In this document: piece by piece, positions 5,803 through 6,796 of the stretch | How the letters are laid out: every line of letters begins with the position of its first letter | Numbering within the stretch: position 1 is the first letter of the stretch | DNA from: Balneolales bacterium | Lineage (GTDB): Bacteria; Bacteroidota; Rhodothermia; Balneolales; Natronogracilivirgulaceae | Assembly (NCBI GenBank): GCA_007133875.1 | Contig: SLLW01000259.1 | Span: forward strand, 1-6,796 | DNA length: 6,796 nt | Direction of reading: 5' to 3' | Translations under genes and position numbers: made by a program | The notes under the pieces: model-generated | What the model was told of the DNA's origin: nothing | Database searches by the model: none | Seen by the model: only the letters and a program-made list of their open reading frames with translations

Positions 5803-6796
5803 CTAAATATGTTCGGTTTGTGTTACACTTTTCCGACTTACAACAAATCCCAGCGCATCCAGCATGCAACATAATATTCCATCGGGTTCGGCACTCTGAA
5901 TCGTAACACTGTGAAATTCTCTTCTTACAGGGTAGTCATTACGCAGTGTTTCAAACCACGACCCGCGATCCTTCTGCGGAAGTGACAGCATTTTTCTAAG
6001 TCGCCGGTCATCTTCCTCAATGTCATATACTTTTCGGATGATATCCTCGAGTATCTCCTCTATCCGGCGTGTATTCCCAAATTCATCCGTTTTACAAACT
6101 CCCGGGATCTTTTTTTCCGCATTACCCACATCCGGAGTAAATTTTGTCGTTTCCGGGCTGTTATGGGATTCACTGTCCCAGTCATTTTCAAGAAGTTTTA
6201 CAATTGGGTAAACCGGTTCCGGTAGATACCGGGGTGTCCAGGTATCGGATACCCCCAGCTGTCTGCATGCCTCCCGGTATATGATCCTGGTGGCATTTGC
6301 TTTGCCATCACGCGAGTACCCGGCAATGTGGGGAGTGCCGATATCAACGCTCTTCAGTAAAGAACAGGGAATATCCGGTTCATTTTCCCAAACATCAATC
6401 ACAGCTGCTCCGATGATTTCATCGTTTAACGCTGTCTCCAGGTCAGCTGTTTTCAGTACCGGCCCCCTGGAACAGTTGATCAGAATCGTACCCGGTTTCA
6501 ATGCGTCAAACAGTTTCTTATTCCCCATGTGCCAGGTCGTATCTCTCCCCTCACTGGTCAATGGTACGTGGAACGAAAGCACATCAGTATCGGATATCAG
6601 TTCCTTTAGTGGGCGAAATATCGGATCCTTTGTTTTACGGGCAAGCGGCGGGTCATTGAGCAGCACATGCATACCCATAGCCCGGGCTTTCTCTGCCACG
6701 CGGGTACCGGTATTTCCGGCTCCGATAATGCCAATGGTTTTCCCGTTTAATGAAAATCTGTGACGATTGGCCAAGGTAAGTAATGCAGCCGCAACA
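5803..6796 (-). CDS. pdxB: Erythronate-4-phosphate dehydrogenase, N-terminus beyond window
   Basis: An NAD-dependent D-2-hydroxyacid dehydrogenase that oxidises 4-phosphoerythronate to 2-oxo-3-hydroxy-4-phosphobutanoate, second step of the DXP-dependent pyridoxal phosphate pathway. The frame is open to the right edge. A TTG at 6774-6772 could be read as a start, but the upstream codons (VAAALLTLANR) continue the family's helix before the Rossmann fold, so the true start lies outside and about 100 residues are missing. Counting from that TTG: NAD-binding GIIGAGNTG (15-23) with D41 in LLNDPP, then catalytic R103 (CSRGPV), E132 (DVWENEPDI) and H149 (GTPHIAGYS). The DIGTPHIAGYSRDGKA stretch is PdxB-like rather than SerA-like. 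The C-terminus (YDIEEDDRRLRKM at 250-262, then YPVRREF at 281-287) matches the PdxB dimerisation domain (DUF3410), which separates it from other 2-hydroxyacid dehydrogenases. A polar, probably disordered linker near 195-235 appears longer than in E. coli PdxB. The stop TAG (5805-5803) is 34 bp before gnd. Confidence 0.92.
   Translation of the reverse strand, partial: VAAALLTLANRHRFSLNGKTIGIIGAGNTGTRVAEKARAMGMHVLLNDPPLARKTKDPIFRPLKELISDTDVLSFHVPLTSEGRDTTWHMGNKKLFDALKPGTILINCSRGPVLKTADLETALNDEIIGAAVIDVWENEPDIPCSLLKSVDIGTPHIAGYSRDGKANATRIIYREACRQLGVSDTWTPRYLPEPVYPIVKLLENDWDSESHNSPETTKFTPDVGNAEKKIPGVCKTDEFGNTRRIEEILEDIIRKVYDIEEDDRRLRKMLSLPQKDRGSWFETLRNDYPVRREFHSVTIQSAEPDGILCCMLDALGFVVSRKSVTQTEHI

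Noticed and set aside
6772..6774. TTG as the true start of pdxB
   Set aside because: The frame stays open upstream to the window edge with family-like residues, and a start here would remove the N-terminal substrate-binding domain.

Overview
The window is a dense stretch of bacterial central carbon metabolism, with six genes all on the minus strand. Transcription runs from high to low coordinates: pdxB (start beyond the right edge), gnd, a PPi-type phosphofructokinase gene (pfp), uxuA, eda and kdgK (end beyond the left edge). No RNA gene, mobile element, CRISPR array, phage sequence or broken gene was seen. Long open frames on the plus strand are antisense shadows of these genes.

Layout. At the right (5803-6796) is the C-terminal three quarters of erythronate-4-phosphate dehydrogenase (vitamin B6 synthesis). 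After 34 bp comes a complete 6-phosphogluconate dehydrogenase (4356-5768). Its stop codon lies inside the Shine-Dalgarno sequence of pfp (3054-4343). After 60 bp comes mannonate dehydratase uxuA (1791-2993), then a 112-bp gap with promoter- and operator-like structure, then KDPG aldolase eda (1028-1678), then a 104-bp gap, then 2-keto-3-deoxygluconate kinase kdgK (1-923).

How the genes fit. UxuA, KdgK and Eda form an unbroken route: D-mannonate to KDG, KDG to KDPG, KDPG to pyruvate plus glyceraldehyde-3-phosphate. This is the lower part of hexuronate breakdown (glucuronate and related plant or algal polymers). Uronate isomerase, fructuronate reductase, transporters and a regulator are not in the window. 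A cell living on uronates makes no hexose phosphate directly. The reversible PPi-PFK (F6P/FBP) and 6-phosphogluconate dehydrogenase (NADPH, ribulose-5-P) would connect the triose phosphate to gluconeogenesis and the pentose phosphate pathway. PdxB consumes a derivative of erythrose-4-phosphate, a pentose phosphate intermediate. This joint logic is inference from gene order.

Organism. GC is judged by eye at about 50%. Ribosome-binding sites are mixed: strong before pfp, moderate before gnd, none recognisable before uxuA, eda and kdgK, where the leaders are A/T-rich. Together with the protein flavour this suggests a Bacteroidota-related lineage, perhaps Balneolota or Rhodothermota, at low confidence. 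The enzymes belong to known families. The least explained parts are the two larger intergenic gaps and the grouping of a PPi-PFK with a uronate pathway.
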